A stretch of DNA of 64,000 nt from Hofstenia miamia. Lineage: Eukaryota; Xenacoelomorpha; Acoela. The notes below the pieces were generated by a model, which did not search any database, had not been told where the DNA came from, and saw nothing but the letters and a program-made list of their open reading frames with translations. The position numbers and the translations under genes were made by a program. The DNA lies in contig SCFE01000005.1 in assembly GCA_004352715.1 (NCBI GenBank), forward strand, positions 864,749-928,748, in the 5' to 3' direction. This document shows, one piece after another, positions 1 to 10,477 of the stretch; the first letter of the stretch is position 1, and each line of letters opens with the position of its first letter.

Positions 1-824
1 AATACATTAGAATGAAAAAAGGGTAAAACTCCCGTAGGTTTCTGATGAGTAGATTAAACCATGGTAATTGTCTTCAAATTTGATTTTTTTGATAGACTAC
101 TATTCACAATATAGTGCGCACATATTTCAATGAAACAATCAAAAAATTTGCGTATGTTTTTGTTCAATAGATTAAACCCAAATAAATTTTTGTAATTTGA
201 ATTTTGTTTGTTCAAAGTCGTCTTTAGAACGTGTGTTTGCGACCAATATATTCAACAAGAAATGCTTGTTCAAAGTTGCAAAAGAGATATGAGTTGTTTA
301 TAAAACAAATACCTCAATTTTCAACTTTGATGTCAAGTTCTGAATGACAGGGGGACCCACCCACAAACCCGGTCATTCTATGTTCACTTTTATTACTTAT
401 TTCAGCTTCCAATGTCAACCATTTAAACTTATTTCCAATTCAATATTTTTTCCATTTTCTATATCTCACATTATCTCAATTCTTTTCAAACTTTCATTTC
501 TTCATTCAATACCTCAAACTCTACAATCAAACACCATCTCTGTGCAATTATTCCAAATTCAACCTTTCTCAAGTGGGTTTTCTAATCTCTTCTGTTTGTG
601 ACCTCTAACAACAGACAAATTCATTGCTATTTGCTTTCAACTCATTTCAAAAGTTCAAAATACATCTACTTTCAAGGCCTATTACTTGGTCAGTTTTTAT
701 CCAATTTCTACAATTATCTCTTACCCACTCTATTATCTCCAATTCTATGAGCAAATTTACTCATTTCCTTTGTTATTTTAATTTCATCTAGTTTACATTG
801 AATTTAAATTTTTAATCAAATTTG
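1..824. other. No gene seen; AT-rich flank
   Basis: The stretch is AT-rich and in part strongly pyrimidine-biased on the + strand. The one open frame (344-601) is Phe/Ser/Ile-rich because of that bias and has no domain signature. I see no gene here. Confidence 0.5.
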
Positions 825-833
825 AAAAAAAAA
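825..833 (-). terminator. Pol III T-run terminator of the tRNA
   Basis: Nine consecutive Ts on the minus strand begin one base after the 3' end of the tRNA-like gene. This is the standard RNA polymerase III termination signal and supports the tRNA as once, or still, transcribed. Confidence 0.7.
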
Positions 834-834
834 T

Positions 835-906
835 TAGCAGAGAGTGGTTTCAATTCACCAACGTCTGGGTTATGGGCCCAGAATGCTTCCCCTGCGCCAC
901 TCTGCT
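835..906 (-). tRNA. Initiator tRNA-Met (CAT), possibly a pseudogene
   Basis: The 72-nt minus-strand sequence folds as a cloverleaf with a perfect 7-bp acceptor stem (AGCAGAG with CTCTGCT). The anticodon loop CCCATAA sits on a stem ending in three G-C pairs, the hallmark of eukaryotic initiator tRNAs. The loop after the T stem starts with A54 (ATTGAAA), another initiator feature. Deviations from the conserved form are a C11-A24 mismatch in the D stem, an A53-C61 mismatch, and a G-T wobble in the T stem. The internal B box is therefore weakened. A T9 terminator follows at once. The tRNA identity is clear; whether the gene is functional or a decayed copy is uncertain. Confidence 0.8.
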
Positions 907-1358
907 GAATTTTAAATGTTAATATTTTATTTATGAAAGAATGTTAATCAACTCAATCAGAAAGTTAAGGTTTTCAAATGATTATTAGTGCGTGTGCGAG
1001 TCTTTTCAAACATTTACCAATTTTAATTTTTCATTTCAACAATTCATTTTTATTAATTCTTAGGTTGTTTTAGTTATGCCTAATTTTGTATTAAATTTGA
1101 ATTTTTAAAACTAGTTTTAATCCAAATGTTCTATACTTAAAGAAATTATAATGGAACAACATACTGAACAAACAAATGAATACATTTCAAAGATTACATC
1201 TATTTTAAATCTCAGCATATAGAAATTATTTTAGTTAATTATAAGGTGCAGCTTATAGTTTTGTAAAGTAAATTTTCTGGGAAAAAATTTCTGACAATGA
1301 TCAATAAAAGATCAAAACACGTCAAATGGTGGATTCAATTTTAAAATGCATTTATGTA

Positions 1359-1390
<32 letters not shown>
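907..1390. other. No gene seen; ends in (TA)n before gap
   Basis: This is AT-rich sequence without a credible coding frame. It ends in a (TA)n tract at about 1360-1390 that runs into an assembly gap. Confidence 0.5.
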
Positions 1391-1689
1391 NNNNNNNNNN
1401 NNNNNNNNNNNNNNNNNNNNNNNNNNNNNNNNNNNNNNNNNNNNNNNNNNNNNNNNNNNNNNNNNNNNNNNNNNNNNNNNNNNNNNNNNNNNNNNNNNNN
1501 NNNNNNNNNNNNNNNNNNNNNNNNNNNNNNNNNNNNNNNNNNNNNNNNNNNNNNNNNNNNNNNNNNNNNNNNNNNNNNNNNNNNNNNNNNNNNNNNNNNN
1601 NNNNNNNNNNNNNNNNNNNNNNNNNNNNNNNNNNNNNNNNNNNNNNNNNNNNNNNNNNNNNNNNNNNNNNNNNNNNNNNNNNNNNNNNN
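1391..1689. other. Assembly gap (299 N)
   Basis: The gap lies between (TA)n sequence on both sides, so the missing part is most likely an unresolved dinucleotide repeat. Open frames that cross it are artefacts. Confidence 0.99.
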
Positions 1690-1696
1690 CTATATA

Positions 1697-3012
1697 TACC
1701 CGTCATATTAATTGCAACAGTTGTTATTTTTCACTAAACTCAAGAAAACTCCAAAAAACTTTTATTGCAACAACAATTAGAAACATAGAAATACAGTGTC
1801 AGTAGTCTGTGTTGCCACCACATAACTTGCGTAGTGCTTCAACACGCCGCTTCATACTAGCCACCATATTGACACAAACAGCAGCAATATCATTATCTGT
1901 TGTCCAGATTTGGTTGGCTCAATTGATGACGTCCTCACGCGTTGTAGTCTTTTGTAGCAACATCTTCCTTTTCAAAACGGACCATATGCTTTCTATCGGA
2001 TTCATATCCGGGCTGTACTGTGGCCACTCCAGTACAGCAACATCATGTTGTCACAACTTGCGCCGCATGGCATGGAGCATTATCGTGCTAATAAATCCAA
2101 TTGTTGGTCGCATTAAAATGATGAGCAAATGGCAATAGATGTTGTTGAATGACGTTTCTGTACATTTCGGCTGTCATAGTGCCTTTGATAGCCACCAAGG
2201 GTCCTGGCCCAGTTGCTGTTATACACCCCCAGAATATCACCTTCTTCATGAATTGCCGAGGATGGCAAACATGAGCATCACATATAGGAGAACCCGAACC
2301 TCTGCGAACACACTGAGAGCGTGGACCGGTTATTTGCACAGCTCTTTCATCAGAGAACACTACAGAAGCCCATTGTGTGTCGCTCCATTGAAGGTGATCA
2401 CGAGCCCATTGCAGCTGAGTACGCTTCCAAGCAGAGGTGATGCCAGGTGATGCCACTGGACGGCGACCTATTCTACCAGATCGCACAAGGTTGTGATGAA
2501 TTGTGCTGAGACTTGCATGTACTGCAGCTCCCCCAACTTCTGCTCGTATTTCTGATGCTGTGGCTCGTGGATTGATGACAGACACTTTTGCAACCTGTCT
2601 TTGCGTTCGAGGACGACCACAGTGGAGTGATACGGTATCACTGATACCCCTACGATGTGTTGATGTGACACCTGTAGCACGGTGACGTTGAATTATTCGA
2701 GAAACAGTTGAGGGACACATATTCAACATTCTGCCAATATTTCGCACACAGTTTCCTCCATTATAGTGATGAATGATTAGATTGCGTAAGTTCTCTGGTG
2801 TGTCCGACATGCAAATAATGCTAATCTAAAATGTAAATAACGAATTTATATCAGCTGTAGACAGATCCTATTGGTTAAATATTAATTCATAATCAAAGTA
2901 GCAAAGTAGTATACCATTAATATTGTAATGCATGTGCGGAGTATGTGTGTGTATCTACTATATGCGTAAGATACACATAGCAAGTGTTGCAATTAATATG
3001 ACTGGGTGTGTA
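1697..3012 (-). mobile_element. Tc1-like DNA transposon, nearly full length
   Basis: Terminal inverted repeats are visible at about 1699-1720 and 2987-3010. Both carry GTCATATTAATTGCAAC preceded by CCC or CCCA. TA dinucleotides flank both ends, as expected for the Tc1/mariner target duplication, although the left TA merges with a (TA)n tract. The element is about 1.3 kb and holds one intronless transposase frame on the minus strand that is now broken. Size, termini and coding content agree with the Tc1 superfamily. Confidence 0.9.
1799..2810 (-). pseudogene. Tc1 transposase (DD34E type), broken
   Basis: A start ATG at 2810 opens a 240-residue frame with an N-terminal helix-turn-helix region (about residues 1-60), a linker with GRPRTQRQ, and a DDE domain. 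The first catalytic Asp is D154 in FSDERA, followed by the FWGCITATGPGPLV motif. A TAG at 2088-2090 stops the frame just before HDNAPCH, which holds the second Asp. A one-base shift near 2045-2052 moves the rest into another frame, where LEWPQYSPDMNPIE supplies the catalytic Glu. The reading then runs to a TGA at 1799-1801. With the stop and the shift the copy cannot make a full enzyme. The family assignment is firm. Confidence 0.92.
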
Positions 3013-3275
3013 TATATAGTAGCAAGCAAAATAAGAGAATGATTTTTATTTTTCATTTATCTAATGAAAGTTTTGAGGGAGGTAAATAATTATCATTTAA
3101 TCTAAAGTAGATCTGTGTAATACCATTCTGTAAACAAAAATACATTCATTTGCCAATGAGTTTTTAACTTAAAATAAAATTCAACAAATTGAGTGAAGTT
3201 CAAAATAAAAGAACTATAAAACCAAAATCAGATAAATTCAAAATTCACTGAGAAAAGTACAATAATTCATTAGGA
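3013..3275. other. Short spacer without gene
   Basis: AT-rich sequence between two Tc1 remnants; no feature recognised. Confidence 0.4.
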
Positions 3276-3510
3276 TCATTTGATAAACATTTTATATAAT
3301 ATGTGAAATCCTTTATTTTTTATAACTTCTAAACAATGACAACTGCAAGATTGTGCCAATTTCCAACAAAATTCTGGGGTTATGTTTTTCCATTCATCCT
3401 TGATTATGTTCCATAAATTATTGACAGTTGATAGGTTCCACTTCTGAACTTGTTCTCTTAAGATGTGCCACAGATTTACTATAGGACTTAGGTCTCTTCT
3501 TATGCTTTTC
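3276..3510 (-). pseudogene. Tc1-family transposase C-terminal fragment
   Basis: The minus-strand frame reads like the end of a Tc1 transposase: LSPIVNLWHILR corresponds to the usual SPDxNPIENLWxxLK block. It is followed by NLWNIIKDEWKNITPEFC and a basic end with VIKNKG. The catalytic Glu of the NPIE motif is replaced (SPIVN), so even this fragment is inactive. The homology stops abruptly near 3510, where CAGTGGCATAGCCAAGGGG begins; that string resembles the end of another repeat. This fragment differs in sequence from the Tc1 copy at 1.7-3.0 kb and belongs to another lineage. Confidence 0.8.
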
Positions 3511-4494
3511 CAGTGGCATAGCCAAGGGGTATGTGGGATATGCATAACCCCACCAGATATGGACATAGGGCAAAAATTTTGTCCAAGCCCATTTGTCCTT
3601 TTAAATCAAGTTCAAATCAGCCCATTATTCCTGCATAAATGTTTGAATTTTTCAGTTTACTAGACCAAAGTTGGATACTTTAGATATTTCTAATCAAATG
3701 TAAGTTTTATTGTTAAACAGGTTACTTATAAATTTATTCACATTCATTGCATTTTTGTTCAATTGCATGCACTATTATGTAATAGTAAGTTATTTTTGAA
3801 TTTCAATCATTTGTTTGAATCATTTTTTAATACTTTAGCTTAAGCACAACTAGGATCCCCACAAGCATTTAGAACTTTCAAGTAAGCCTAATTTTCAACC
3901 GGTTTGAATCTTTTGTTATTAACATTAACTTTGTTTTATTGATTGCAGAAGTAAAATGCAAATTTTTTCAATGATAGTTTTGAAATTTGACAACTTCCTG
4001 TTAAACCCAATTTTATCTAGGCTTCTTTACAACTTTCAATGGTTTCTTCAAAAAACTTTAAATGCTTATAACTCACAAACTGAGAAATATATGTTGTAGT
4101 CTGAAAACACCATAAGAGAGAAGATCACTTCTTTTTATTTACATTCTAAGCAGTGAGAATTCACTGGTTGCTGGGAAATGTGATCTCTAACATTTGTGCA
4201 CTTGATTGTAGTTTTTTTGCAGTACCAAAAATAGTTTAGGTCAGTTTTTGCTCACATAGGGCTTTGCCTGGCTTGTTATCTGAACATTGGGTAAGGTCGG
4301 AACGTTGAAAAATGTTTTATTGAAAAAATAATTAATAGGTTTAAATCAATGTGTATGAAAATGTGAACTCAACATTTTAACCACATGATTAATGAAATAT
4401 CACAATATATTTTAATTTTCAAAGTGACAAATTATTGTGTAAGTACACTGCACATCATCTTTCAAAATCAATCATCACTTAATTTTACATAACC
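3511..4494. other. Repeat debris, no gene
   Basis: The stretch starts with a string resembling a transposon terminus (CAGTGGCATAGCC at 3511) and continues as AT-rich sequence without a credible frame. No partner terminus was found. Confidence 0.4.
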
Positions 4495-4670
4495 TAACAA
4501 AATTAAGAACTTCAATAATTCTGAATCCGCAAGGATTGATCGCATTTGCAATATTTTCGATTTAAAACTAGTTAATAATACCATTTCGACTAGGCATTCC
4601 AATCTACTTGACTATTTTATAACTTATAGTTCTAATAAATATCGAAGTTTTATATTTGAATCATTCAGTA

Positions 4671-4678
4671 ATCATAAT
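4671..4678. repeat. Left 8-bp target duplication of hAT element
   Basis: ATCATAAT here is repeated exactly at 6505-6512. An 8-bp duplication is characteristic of hAT insertion. Confidence 0.9.
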
Positions 4679-6504
4679 CTGGGCCGGGAGCCGCACGGTT
4701 TATTGCTAAAATACGGTTTGCCGTCTCTGGGGTGCGGTTTACCGTCTGAAATAATTCTTTGACAAGATAAAGACAAACTTAAATTTAACTAAGTTTAACC
4801 AAAATTGGACATTTTACTGAACATACAAAGTCAAACGTCCTCTTTGTCAAACAATGGCAGAATGCTGTCATCCTGTTGGTTACCGTCGGCGGCTTTCAGA
4901 AATGGAAGACTGGGGTACAGATATCCAATGTTATATCGAACGAACAACATCTTTTCCACTATCTTGTCGGACATGCTGCTGTGAATTTTGCTGTGTACCA
5001 TTTTGTGACGGCTGAAAACTCTCTCATCCGCGGCTTCACTCATTGGGATTTTTTCCAAATAATGGGGCTTAAAAGCCTGGAGGGCAACTGTGACGTCGTG
5101 ATCTGTTTCCTCCATTATGTAGGTAAGGTACAACTTTTCAAAGTCGTCGCCAATTTTGCCGCTAAATTTGCGCGTTCAGGCGAAGCCCTTTTTAATCTGA
5201 GACTCACTGTAATCAATGTTGCCTTTCAAAATGTCTAACAAAATATACACCAGGTTCTGCAACCATGTCATATACTTCCGCATGATTTGAGCCAGGTTGT
5301 CGAATCCCTGCTGCTGAAAACCCTCTGCTTGACCTGTCACCTTCTGTAGAAGTGTTTCCCAGTTGGATTTGTCGGATTGAGCATAATTCAGGATTTGCAG
5401 ACAGGATCAGTCAGCCGAATCGCATGCTCCAACATACAACGATATTCTGCGTGCTCTTCTGACGACAGCACCTCAAGCAGGTCTTTCATTCGTTGAACTC
5501 TGCTATTCCACCGAGTGTCACAGTAACATGGAATTTTTCCTTTCGAGATGAAATTATTTAGCCTCCCCATAGCGGACACCAATGGCGGAAAGTTCTCCAA
5601 CGACTTCCGCAACATTAATTTCATGATATGTGCAGCACACCGGATGGTGACAACTCCATCATCTTCTTTTTCAAGTGTGGATATCGCCGACTGACAGTTT
5701 CTGGCATTGTCAGCAATTAAACAAACAACACGGCATTTGTATTGCTTTAGCTCCTTAAAAATATCCCGGATTTGATTGGCGATCGAAAGCGCGTCACTAC
5801 GCTCGGTAACATAACTAGACCAGAAAATGGGATTATGCGATTTGGTGAAATTAAAGAGAACGTAGGAATTATGTTTCTGACCGGTTGCAGCATTTGTCCA
5901 TCCATCAAATGCCAGCGTCACAACGCTGTTTTCAAGAGAACTTAGTATCTTCTCCCTGTTTGCGAAGTACAAGTCAGAAATTTCCTTCTTCAGCGACTTT
6001 CTGCAGAGCTGTATGCCGTAAGCCCAAGCATTGCACGCATCTTCGAAGAAACTGAGAGTAAGCGAATAAGCCACGCAGCAAATGGATATTGCGATCTTTC
6101 GGTTTTTCTGAAGTTTTAGAGTGGAATTAGCTGCAGGTAGAAAATATTTCTGAATTGGGGCGCTGGTTGACGAATCGGTTGCTCGCCGTTTTCGGCGAAA
6201 GGCATCCCATATATCCGCGTGCTTTTTCTTGTAATGGTCGCTTAGTGTCGTGAAACCAACAGTTCGAACGTTGTACTTGTAAACTGCGCTGATATTCTGA
6301 AGCTTACATGCTTTACATGTGGCTTTTTCAGCCGCTGTGTTGATTTTGTATAGCGAAGAGTAGTCTCCTGGTACCTCCTGCCGCTCAGGCATGCGTTTCT
6401 TAAATATGCTCCATTTCAAGTCATCTCTAGTTGAGATGCCAAAATGCGGTTTGCGCTTTGAACGTGCGGTTTGCGGTCCAGCGGTTTAATTGGTCCCACC
6501 CCAG
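4679..6504 (-). mobile_element. hAT DNA transposon inserted in the LINE
   Basis: The element is 1826 bp with short imperfect terminal inverted repeats (CTGGGCCGGGA on the left, CTGGGGTGGGA on the right when complemented) and an exact 8-bp duplication ATCATAAT. Both subterminal regions carry several copies of a GCGGTTT or CGGTTT heptamer-like motif in clusters (about 4694-4755 and 6444-6488). Such clusters usually serve as transposase binding sites. One minus-strand transposase gene fills the element. It has only two visible disabling changes, so the insertion looks relatively young compared with its LINE host. Confidence 0.93.
4831..6419 (-). pseudogene. hAT transposase with BED zinc finger, two lesions
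   Basis: The frame starts at ATG 6419. A BED-type zinc finger spans about residues 15-72, with C35, C38, H62 and H67. The RNase-H-like core follows, with the first catalytic Asp D172 in AFDGWTN, the second D237 in LIADNARNC, and the hAT-typical RCAAHIMKLML helix. A one-base shift near 5390-5400 ends the first frame at 5388. The next frame continues smoothly (LNYAQSDKSNWETLLQK) until a TGA at 5176-5178. After it come the final catalytic Glu in SEAADERVFSRHKMVHSK and the hAT C-terminal dimerisation region, ending at 4831. Restricted to two lesions, this is a recent pseudogene; sequencing error could explain either lesion. Confidence 0.92.
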
Positions 6505-6512
6505 ATCATAAT
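6505..6512. repeat. Right 8-bp target duplication of hAT element
   Basis: Exact copy of ATCATAAT found at 4671-4678. Confidence 0.9.
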
Positions 6513-6611
6513 GTTTGCGTCTATATTAGTAATTACAAGTTAATTTCGAATTAGAAAAAAATAATATATTCAAGGAAATTTCGTAAATTTAATGGAAATA
6601 TTTTTATAAGT

Positions 6612-8712
6612 TTGCTGAAGAACATTCCGTTCGAACGCATCTATACATTCAATAACGGCGAAGCCATGCTTAAATTCGTAATTTCTGAAATCACTCATGC
6701 ATTAAATCGCGTAGCCCCGGTAAAAATCAAGGTAATTAACGCAAAATCAAGTCCCGAGGTTAATCAACCGCGTGACTCCGAATTAATTAAGCGGGAGGCC
6801 GCCACGAAGAATCGCCTGTTTGAGATTGCAAAATCTGACCTAATTAAGATTAATTGAACAAACTATGATAACACCAAGAAATTAATCACAAAATACCGCA
6901 AATCAGCTTTTGAGTCTAGGACTAGACTATACTTCAAACAGCTGGATAAATCTAGCCAGAAATGGAATTTTTTGAATAAAAGTATTGGAAAAACTAAAGG
7001 TTTATCTGTGAACGTTGAAGAAATTAAGTACGATAATAAGATATATAAGAATAAGAAAGATATTGCAATTATTTTCAACAAAACTTTTGAAAAAATGGGT
7101 AAATTTAAATTTGAGCGTGAAACTAACAATAGCCAACTGATAAAAAATGTGACAAATGTAAATTCTGAATTTACTTTTAGCTTAATATCATCATATGATT
7201 TGAAACAAACGGTAAAAAATCTTGATAGTAATAAATCGTGTGGCTCTATCCATTTGCCATACTGGGTAATTAAAAACTATTTTGACATTTTTGGAAAATA
7301 TCTTCTTGTAGCATTTAATCAATGCATTATCGAGAATAACTTATCTTAAAAAATTCTGATATCTCACTTGTTTATAAAAAAGGAGATCCTTCAAACCCAA
7401 ACAATTATCGACCCATTAGTATTACACATCCCTTTTGCTAAAATCTTTGAGAAGCTCTTAGCTAAGCAAATTTACGCTTTTCTCAATGACAATAGTATTC
7501 TATCAGATAACCAATTTGGATTTAGGCCTACGTATAGTACAACCGACGCAATATTATCTATTACAGAAAAAATTAAATCAAATCTGAATAACAATTTTTC
7601 GACATCTATTGCCTTATTGGATCTTAGTAAAGCTTTTAAATCAATGAATTTTAATATTGTAGAAAGCAAATTAGAAAATCAAGGTTTCAGTAAAAGTGCA
7701 AAAAATCTCATTACGAATTTCTTAAGTAACCGAAGACAGCGGGTAAAAATTAACAACACTTTTTCTGATTATATTACTACTAATCTAGGTGTTCCTCAAG
7801 GAACAGTCTTAGGCCCGGTTTTATTCGCACTGTATGTCAATGATATATCGAATACTTTAAAAATCGGAACGATCTATCAACATGCGGATAATACATGAAT
7901 ATTGAAAGAAGCAAAAATCCATATGACGCAACCAAGCTTTTAACAAAAGATATTGAAAATCTTATTAGGTATTTTAATAGAAACAAGTTAAAAGTTAATC
8001 CTGATAAAACACAGTTTAGTATTTTCACACAAAAGCAATACCAAAAAAATTCTAATATCAAAATTAAAGTAGGAGATAATGAAATTAAGCAAAGCAATTC
8101 TATTAATTGTCTTGGTGTAGTAATTGATAGAGATTTACGTTTTACTGATTTTTTTTCATCAAAATGTACGAAAATGGCCTCTGGTATTAAATATTTATAT
8201 CATTTGCGCAATGTAGGGCAGTCCTTACAATCACAAATGCTTAACTCTTTTGTACTAAGTAACTTTAACTATTGTTGTTCTTCATTCCAAAATATCACAT
8301 CAAATAATCGATCATCACTAGCAAAAATATTCAATTGGGCAATAAGAACTCTAAATTATATTGATAATAATAAATCAGTGAGCACTTTTATAAAAGGTGG
8401 CAATGTTCTTGCACCATTGTACTTTATCGAACTCTATGTATGATACACAAGTATGTACACAATTCAAAATCTACGCACTTTCTGAGAAATTATATCAAAA
8501 CCAGTGATAGAAACCACAATTTGCATAGTAGTATTAATCGTCCAGATCCATTTTCATTTAAAGCTTCTAGATTATGGAATGACTTAAGTCTCGAAATAAA
8601 AAAGGAACAAAATTATAGACATTTTAGAAGAAAAATTAAAAAAATTTTATTATCCAAACAATCACTATTAGGAATATCAAACAAATTAAGCGCATGGACA
8701 GATTTCATTTGA
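6612..8712 (+). pseudogene. LINE reverse transcriptase, several frameshifts
   Basis: The region is split over open frames 6612-6857, 6972-7349, 7368-7898, 7895-8443 and 8440-8712. Reverse transcriptase blocks appear in order: NQFGFRPTYSTTDAIL, LLDLSKAFKSMNF (usual catalytic form FDFSKAFD), GVPQGTVLGPVLFALYVNDI, and QHADNT where YADDT is expected. Both Tyr and the second Asp of the active-site YADD box are altered. LKVNPDKTQF follows, then a C-terminal region with FNYCCSSFQN and SRLWNDLSLEIK. Frameshifts near 6857, 7350, 7895 and 8440 and the damaged YADD box show it is dead. The end at 8712 aligns with the copy at 51,493. Confidence 0.9.
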
Positions 8713-8832
8713 ATTTGAAATTTACGCCCTTTAAGTAAGTGTGCATATTTTTAATTTTGTAAATATACATGTATAGTAGTTTTTAGCATTTGTTTGTTTG
8801 TTTATTTTAGCAATACATTTGCTTGACCCTTA

Positions 8833-8943
8833 AAACAACACAAATATTTAATTTTATGAACATTTGATAGGCCTCATATTCATTTAATAAATCACATCAA
8901 GCAGAAAATCTTTGACAAATTGCAGTACAAAGACTGAAATTAT
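8833..8943. other. Spacer between LINE 3' end and LTR
   Basis: No feature recognised. Confidence 0.4.
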
Positions 8944-9396
8944 TGTAACGTCACTCAGGGAACAGTTGGGTTTTCTATGTTTAATTGGTTGGTTGTACCT
9001 ATTAGGCTAGTATCAACTATTAGCAAAAGCCTAGGGTCCTAATTAAATAATAGAGCCTCAGTTGTGATAGCCAGAGAACCCAGTGGTCACTATTAGCAAA
9101 AAGCTTCCTTGGTTACCCTGATATACATTATATAATAATATTAAATATAAATATTTAATATATAGTTGTACTGTTATTTGATTTAGTTCCATTCAATTGT
9201 AGATGTTCTGATTTGAGTATTGATTACTAGTGTATATTGGAGCTGGTTATTTATCAGCTAGTCTAGTGTTTTCTCATCTTTGTAAATATGTTAATAGCTA
9301 AATTGTATATAAGATGATACTTTTATTGTAAATACAGAAAAGTTTTAGTAATGTTAGCTGAAAAGTCTGAGCTGCGTTACCCCCACTGATATTACA
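8944..9396 (+). repeat. Long terminal repeat of a Ty3/gypsy-type element
   Basis: The 453-bp block starts TGTAA and ends TTACA, a perfect terminal inverted repeat of the kind that bounds gypsy LTRs. It is followed directly by a primer-binding-site-like sequence. No second copy is visible in the window, so this is the 5' LTR of a truncated element. Confidence 0.75.
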
Positions 9397-9414
9397 TGGT
9401 GACCCTGACGTGAT
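9397..9414 (+). other. Primer binding site of LTR element
   Basis: TGGTGACCCTGACGTGAT directly abuts the LTR end. The TGGTGACC-type start resembles primer-binding sites of many Ty3/gypsy elements. The priming tRNA was not identified. Confidence 0.7.
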
Positions 9415-9850
9415 CTCGATTTCATAGGAGTCGTAGTTATCTCTGGTTGCTGGTCTTGGGCAGTTGAACTGTGCTGTCTTTAACCTGACGTGATCCTGTT
9501 GCATTTTCCAGGCATGAGCAATGATGGGAGATTGCGGCTCCAGTTGTGAATAACCCTGTATGCGTGCAGAAGAGTGTTCAGAAGATGTTACATGGTGACA
9601 TGCTTGAAGTTGATGTCTCTTCACGATGACCCCAAGTGGATGCAGGGAAAATTGTTCTTCCTCAGGGGGAAGCCTTCCTGTGAGTCTTCCTTCATAGATG
9701 TTACAGCCTGGGGGAATGAACTGCGGTTGCATGGAACTGCCGGTTGCATAGATGATCTCAACTGGACGCAGGGCAAAGGAACTGCTGGTTGCATGGATTT
9801 TCCCAGCTGGACGCAGGGAATTTCAATTCAGTGTTGCATAAAAAAACTTT
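9415..9850 (+). mobile_element. Leader/internal remnant of the LTR element
   Basis: This is GC-richer sequence than its surroundings, directly downstream of the primer binding site. It has no intact gag or pol frame. It contains an imperfect tandem repeat at about 9733-9822, each unit with GGAACTGC.GGTTGCAT followed by CTGGACGCAGGG; a related third GTGGATGCAGGG lies near 9636. It is probably the leader and start of the internal region of a truncated element. Confidence 0.5.
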
Positions 9851-10477
9851 AGTTTGCAAGGGGATTCATGAAGTGATTGACTACAATTGTAAATAACATG
9901 CAGATGTAAAATCAGTTTTGTATAAAACCATGAGAATTCTTTTAGCAGTTCATTGCAATCAATTAGTCTAACTCAATGCTAGCATTCTTTTCTTTCTCTT
10001 ATTTAATGTTATCTTACAATGAAAATAATTAGATAGGTTTTAGCAATAATTTGGGAACAGTGAACAAATGAGAAGCAACTATTAGCAACCTTTTCTGACA
10101 TCCATTTTGGGACTCATTAGGTTATGGATAGGTGTAGAGTTAGTGAAAAACTTGTTTATTTCAGTTTGTTCGTACAAATACACATAAAACATTACACTGG
10201 TTAAATCATGCCTGTTCGCCTGCATGAAAGCATGGTAACTACTTCCTATCTATATTATTTATATGTAGGTCTAGGGATAATAATTGTTTTGGGATAGATA
10301 ATACAAAGTTAGATAAATAGGGCATCACCGTTTGTTTCTACTAAGAAACACTTAGCTTGTGATGGATCTTCAGCGTGATACCGTGTGGAATTCTTCTTGG
10401 AACCTAAAGAATGCTGGTTATCTTTAAATACCAATCATTTGTTTTGCTGGAATCTGAGTTCTATGCTGAATTGTCCA
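9851..10477. other. No gene seen
   Basis: AT-rich sequence. It may include undetectable remains of the LTR element or of the adjacent mariner fossil. Confidence 0.4.

Larger units (their letters stand above)
4495..8832 (+). mobile_element. LINE (non-LTR) retrotransposon copy 1, interrupted by hAT
   Basis: The first part (4495-4678) reads in one frame as the C-terminal half of an apurinic-type endonuclease, with RICNIFDLKLVNNT, LLDYFITYS and the SNHN version of the SDHN motif. The reading resumes after the hAT insertion at 6513 once one copy of the 8-bp duplication is removed. A linker, a reverse transcriptase (about 7220-8030) and a C-terminal tail ending at 8712 follow. An AT-rich 3' untranslated part to about 8832 matches the end of a second copy at 51.37 kb. 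The 5' end is truncated. The family resembles CR1/L2/jockey-like LINEs; exact clade not determined. Confidence 0.85.

Noticed and set aside
344-601. 85-residue open frame on the + strand
   Set aside because: Phe/Ser/Ile-rich translation of a pyrimidine-biased stretch; no domain, no splice or promoter context.
1326-1805. Long frames across the N blocks (also at 16.9-18.1, 27.2-27.6 and 60.2-61.3 kb)
   Set aside because: They consist of unknown residues plus Tyr-Ile repeats from (TA)n; not genes.
1809-2450. Open frames on the + strand over the Tc1 element
   Set aside because: Antisense shadows of the minus-strand transposase.
9600-9830. Tandem repeats considered as a CRISPR array
   Set aside because: Only two to three degenerate units with no regular spacers in a eukaryotic LTR-element leader.
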